Assembly (NCBI GenBank): GCA_900318345.1
Contig: ONKD01000009.1
Span: forward strand, 1-64,000
Reading direction: 5' to 3'
Source: an uncultured Prevotellaceae bacterium
GTDB taxonomy: Bacteria > Bacteroidota > Bacteroidia > Bacteroidales > Muribaculaceae
Length of the DNA: 64,000 nucleotides
Under the pieces are notes generated by a model. The model searched no databases, was not told where the DNA came from, and saw only the letters and a list, made by a program, of their open reading frames with translations. Position 1 is the first letter of the stretch; every line of letters begins with the position of its first letter. Below are positions 62,101-64,000 of the stretch, piece by piece. The position numbers and the translations under genes were made by a program.

Positions 62101-63798
62101 CAGGAGTACATTTGGGTGAAGGACCGCACGGGTTATACCCAGTTCTTTATCTCGCCTGTATTCAAGAGCGACACAACAGCGGTAGATGATGGCGATGGAT
62201 TCTGGCCCAAGTATGAGAATGGTGATGTTATCAAACCTGGCTTTAAGGTAAAGAAGAATTATTTCGAAACTGGCGAGTATTTCCAGGGACAGTGCTATGA
62301 GTGGCAAAGCACCTTCCAGGATGCTACCGATAAGGCGCTTGCCGATCCCGAGCAGGTGACGCTGAGCGAACTCATTGCTAATGGCGAAGATTATAACAAC
62401 CGATACCTGTTTATCAACAAGCTGAAAGTTACCGGCTTTATTGAAAACTATGGCGATTATGGCAAGTGGGAGTTCTATGTTGCTGCCGACGAGGACGATG
62501 ACAATGTCGCTGAGGTATCTGATGCCTCTCTTGTCGGTTACAACAAGTACAACAGCCCGGCATGGAAAGATAAGCAGGGTCATGTTATTGGTGTGACAGT
62601 GCCCACAGATGGTGAATACTATAATGTGAAATTCATCTTCCAGAAGTATGGCAGCAAGTATGAGATCATGCCCATTGAGTTCACTCCGTGGGAGGAGACC
62701 AGCCTGCGTCTTGAAGACTTGGTAGAGGTTGGTGTAGAGAACAACACTTACAAAATCTCTAATCAGTTGCATGCCGCCGCAGTAACTTGGGATGCTGACC
62801 GCAATATGTTCGCCATCTTTGCTAAGGATGACGGCATGTATGCCAACAAGCGTTATCCCGCCACTGGTCAAGATACTTACCTGATCAGGTATGAGAATCA
62901 GAATGGAACCTTCATCAATGAGGTTGAGCAAGAGGATTATGACCAGAGCAACTGGATCGAAATCTTGATCCCCAGCACAATTACTCAAGTTACATCTAAG
63001 ACTACTGATGTCAATGCATATATTCAAGAGCTTGGTAATTTGCAAAGCACATTTGAGAATAAGATCTTAGATGCTGGTTCAGTCCTTGGTACCTATGTTG
63101 ACGCATTGAACCCGACCATCGAGGTTACTGCCCTGCCCACTGTGGCATCGTTATCAACCTATGAGCCCAACATCTACTGCACGGCTAACTTCTTGATGGA
63201 GAACCTTGACACTGATGGCGCTCAAGGCAACGATGGCAATTACTTCATGATGGATGCCAAGCCCCATGAGTTCTGCAAGGTCGTTTGGGCTTACTATGAC
63301 AACAGCAATGGTAACTACTTTGTGATTCCCGCACGCGAGGGTAACGTGGTGAATGGTCACGGCTTCACTGGCAGCTTCATGGCCAATATGTCATTGTGTG
63401 AGGACTATCAAGTATACTATGACTTTAATCAGATTAGGACATGGTTCCTTGATTCAAATGATGAGTCATATAATGGCCAGCAGACGCTCTATGGTTTCGA
63501 TGCGATTATCCGTAAGAACCCCAATGCTAATAATTCCAATGGTGCTCCGCGCCGCATCCAGCCGGGTACCGGAGACTTTGAGCAGACTCCAGCCTATATC
63601 GTTTACCCGCTTAACGCTGGTGGCAACTCTAACGACAACGTCGTTGGCGTGAAAGAGGTTCTGGGTAACAAGGCCATCGAGAGCGTTCACTACTACAACA
63701 TGATGGGTATGGAGGGCAAGACGCCGTTTGAGGGCATCAACATCGTTGTGACCCGCTACACCGACGGCAGCACCTCGACCATCAAGGTCATGAAGTAA
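59185..63798 (+). CDS. Giant exported multidomain protein with chitobiase-like repeats and KVMK tail
   Basis: 1537 residues. Signal peptide MKNLLTFFLTALLAFSVGWA. Residues 25-150 are a beta-sandwich (MTVTAGNNTITSIVLRFS). Chitobiase/HEX C-terminal-like domains occur at about 155-232 (GASIYYTTDRSTPSSTNGT) and 855-932 (TTGATIYYTIDGGDTQTYS). Two similar lipocalin- or lectin-like blocks (TGDYLIVYENGSVAFDG; DSEYVLVYSNTAAMGK) and Ig-like units lie between. About 935-1170 resembles an OB-like DUF5689-type region (YSIAEFLALDEGEEVTFESP). The tail VHYYNMMGMEGKTPFEG ... YTDGSTSTIKVMK is the shared sorting-like end. It may bind glycans at the surface (inference). Confidence 0.82.
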   Translation: MKNLLTFFLTALLAFSVGWAETVEITMSLQGWSNQQDVTSVTKDGVSITFDAGTNTQNTPKYYNTGLGVRLYPNNTMTVTAGNNTITSIVLRFSTPSYTGTFSANVGSYSLSNSTGTWEGNASSVIFTNTATSGHARLQTVEVTYTSGGSTVETCATPTFSPGTGTYTEAQNVTISTTTSGASIYYTTDRSTPSSTNGTLYTGAINVSETTTIKAIAVKTGNNDSQVAEATYTIEAGGSTIYRKVTSTDALTTGDYLIVYENGSVAFDGNRTTLDAVSNTQAVTIIDHTIKTNQPIYFTYDAATGSLKSASGYYIGKTATGNGMNTSQTEAYTHTITFDNGNAVITSSGGPTLRYNSASNQTRFRYYGSGQQAIQLYKKDSNDPTLLATPTTLTLTDIPYDGSSTSGTFTLTGANLTQNVTMVLSGAEGFSIDPSTSPIVPVDGSVSQEYTVTYNGNSTSEVTATVTFTCGDLTETVTVTAKKATPPPASITISPNTQTFSDAAPAELTITGEYVSGNINASLATNTDWYLNPNTFGNTGGTATVTYNGRALSSTNTVTASASGATDATATVNYVADLYIVTDNGVTGDWHFDGQYSVQMTNNNGVYTGIFTATNDNTFILFARKTGDGVNWNTRYVFGPNSDGDWWLNGDNGNGTIDLNDDDPIKIVNSGTYIITINASTGAFTITKRNLGGDEFVLVTDTEDVTTDSEYVLVYSNTAAMGKTLVDASTDYLNCETSGFDVDVDVVTLTSDSEVNVFTLIEVDNYFYILDSNGKYIGTNGNNLALADEANGNAYKWSITIANDLAVIQNLGNSRFLAYNTSSPRFTTYATITSGSAQQYAALYKRGGTVGPVAPATPVITPDSGNYPGDQEVSIACSTTGATIYYTIDGGDTQTYSEPFNVELDAEHTTATVEAWAVKDGLTSEHVTATYTYKSDKVYSIAEFLALDEGEEVTFESPVVVLFDYSQNSSNGQEYIWVKDRTGYTQFFISPVFKSDTTAVDDGDGFWPKYENGDVIKPGFKVKKNYFETGEYFQGQCYEWQSTFQDATDKALADPEQVTLSELIANGEDYNNRYLFINKLKVTGFIENYGDYGKWEFYVAADEDDDNVAEVSDASLVGYNKYNSPAWKDKQGHVIGVTVPTDGEYYNVKFIFQKYGSKYEIMPIEFTPWEETSLRLEDLVEVGVENNTYKISNQLHAAAVTWDADRNMFAIFAKDDGMYANKRYPATGQDTYLIRYENQNGTFINEVEQEDYDQSNWIEILIPSTITQVTSKTTDVNAYIQELGNLQSTFENKILDAGSVLGTYVDALNPTIEVTALPTVASLSTYEPNIYCTANFLMENLDTDGAQGNDGNYFMMDAKPHEFCKVVWAYYDNSNGNYFVIPAREGNVVNGHGFTGSFMANMSLCEDYQVYYDFNQIRTWFLDSNDESYNGQQTLYGFDAIIRKNPNANNSNGAPRRIQPGTGDFEQTPAYIVYPLNAGGNSNDNVVGVKEVLGNKAIESVHYYNMMGMEGKTPFEGINIVVTRYTDGSTSTIKVMK

Positions 63799-63817
63799 AA
63801 AACGCTTCCTCATAACT

Positions 63818-63850
63818 AAAAAGGCGACCCCAATCGGGCCGCCTTTTTTT
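63818..63850 (+). terminator. Terminator of the 1537-residue protein
   Basis: AAAAAGGCGaCCC pairs with GGGcCGCCTTTTT around caatc, followed by eight Ts. Related in sequence to the terminators at 54151 and 56099. Confidence 0.85.
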
Positions 63851-63894
63851 TGCTTCGTCCCCCCATCCATTCCATCTCCCTAGCCCCATTCGGC

Positions 63895-63970
63895 CAGTCC
63901 CGTGGGCCGTGGCTCCGCCACGGTCAGTTCCATCCGTCACTTCCGTCATCTCCGTTCCCTCCGTCACAGG
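63895..63970. repeat. TCCGT minisatellite, second copy
   Basis: Degenerate units CCATCCGTCACTTCCGTCAT and CTCCGTTCCCTCCGTCAC, the same kind of array as at 53905-54025. The rest of 63851-64000 shows no gene. Confidence 0.5.
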
Positions 63971-64000
63971 GTGAACATGCCACCCCCCCCCACCTGTAGA

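Noticed and set aside
61894-63045. A 383-codon minus-strand frame
   Set aside because: Antisense inside the 1537-residue exported protein; no promoter or domain.

Overview
The window looks like chromosomal DNA from a gut-type Bacteroidales bacterium, probably of the Muribaculaceae/Prevotellaceae group; the genus cannot be fixed from sequence alone. Evidence: repeated TAnnTTTG promoter boxes with upstream TTG/TTTG, almost no Shine-Dalgarno sites, class-typical genes (DUF3078, DUF3256, DUF4491, gldE, lipoprotein-type LptC), BspA-type leucine-rich-repeat proteins, and exported proteins with T9SS-like C-terminal tails. No phage, transposase, integrase, CRISPR array or rRNA operon is visible.

Layout. 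1-2254: partial GH53 galactanase, tRNA-Pro and a frameshifted class II aldolase. 2636-8288: a dockerin-tailed exported protein, speA, truA and a YhcG-type nuclease gene. 8335-12026: a large LRR protein in AT-rich DNA, then rplU-rpmA, where rpmA carries a perfect 60-bp tandem duplication. 12101-17672 (minus): DUF1232 gene, xseA/xseB with DUF3256, an M48 lipoprotein protease, mrp and trmB. 17695-21967 (minus): two LRR-dockerin-cohesin-like exported proteins. 22199-23911: polyprenyl synthase, a truncated gene beside nested inverted repeats, and tRNA-Asp. 24021-30933 (minus): coaX / OMP / lptC / CNNM transporter operon, then trmD, a divIC-like gene and small genes.

31029-39218 (minus) is the most unusual block: five closely spaced genes encoding a VWA-like lipoprotein, a four-helix membrane protein, a tubulin/FtsZ-like protein, a giant actin/Hsp70-fold protein and a single-pass membrane coiled-coil protein. 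It resembles a membrane-linked machine combining actin-like and tubulin-like nucleotide switches; its function is unknown to me.

39440-53647: gldE, an exported protein, a TraB/GumN protein, a C69 peptidase, an envelope gene run (DUF3078 and small exported proteins, GH25 lysozyme, TM2 protein), yidC and pyrG. 54206-63798: three exported proteins ending in a shared tail, separated by repeat-rich non-coding DNA, with a candidate small RNA or attenuator in front of the last one.

Two themes join the accessory genes. First, a set of exported proteins mixes dockerin-like modules, cohesin-like domains, LRRs and a common C-terminal tail, which suggests a surface assembly. Second, several loci show recent small rearrangements (aldolase deletion, L27 duplication, a fused mini-gene, a truncated gene). 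These may be real or may be assembly artefacts, and need read-level checking.
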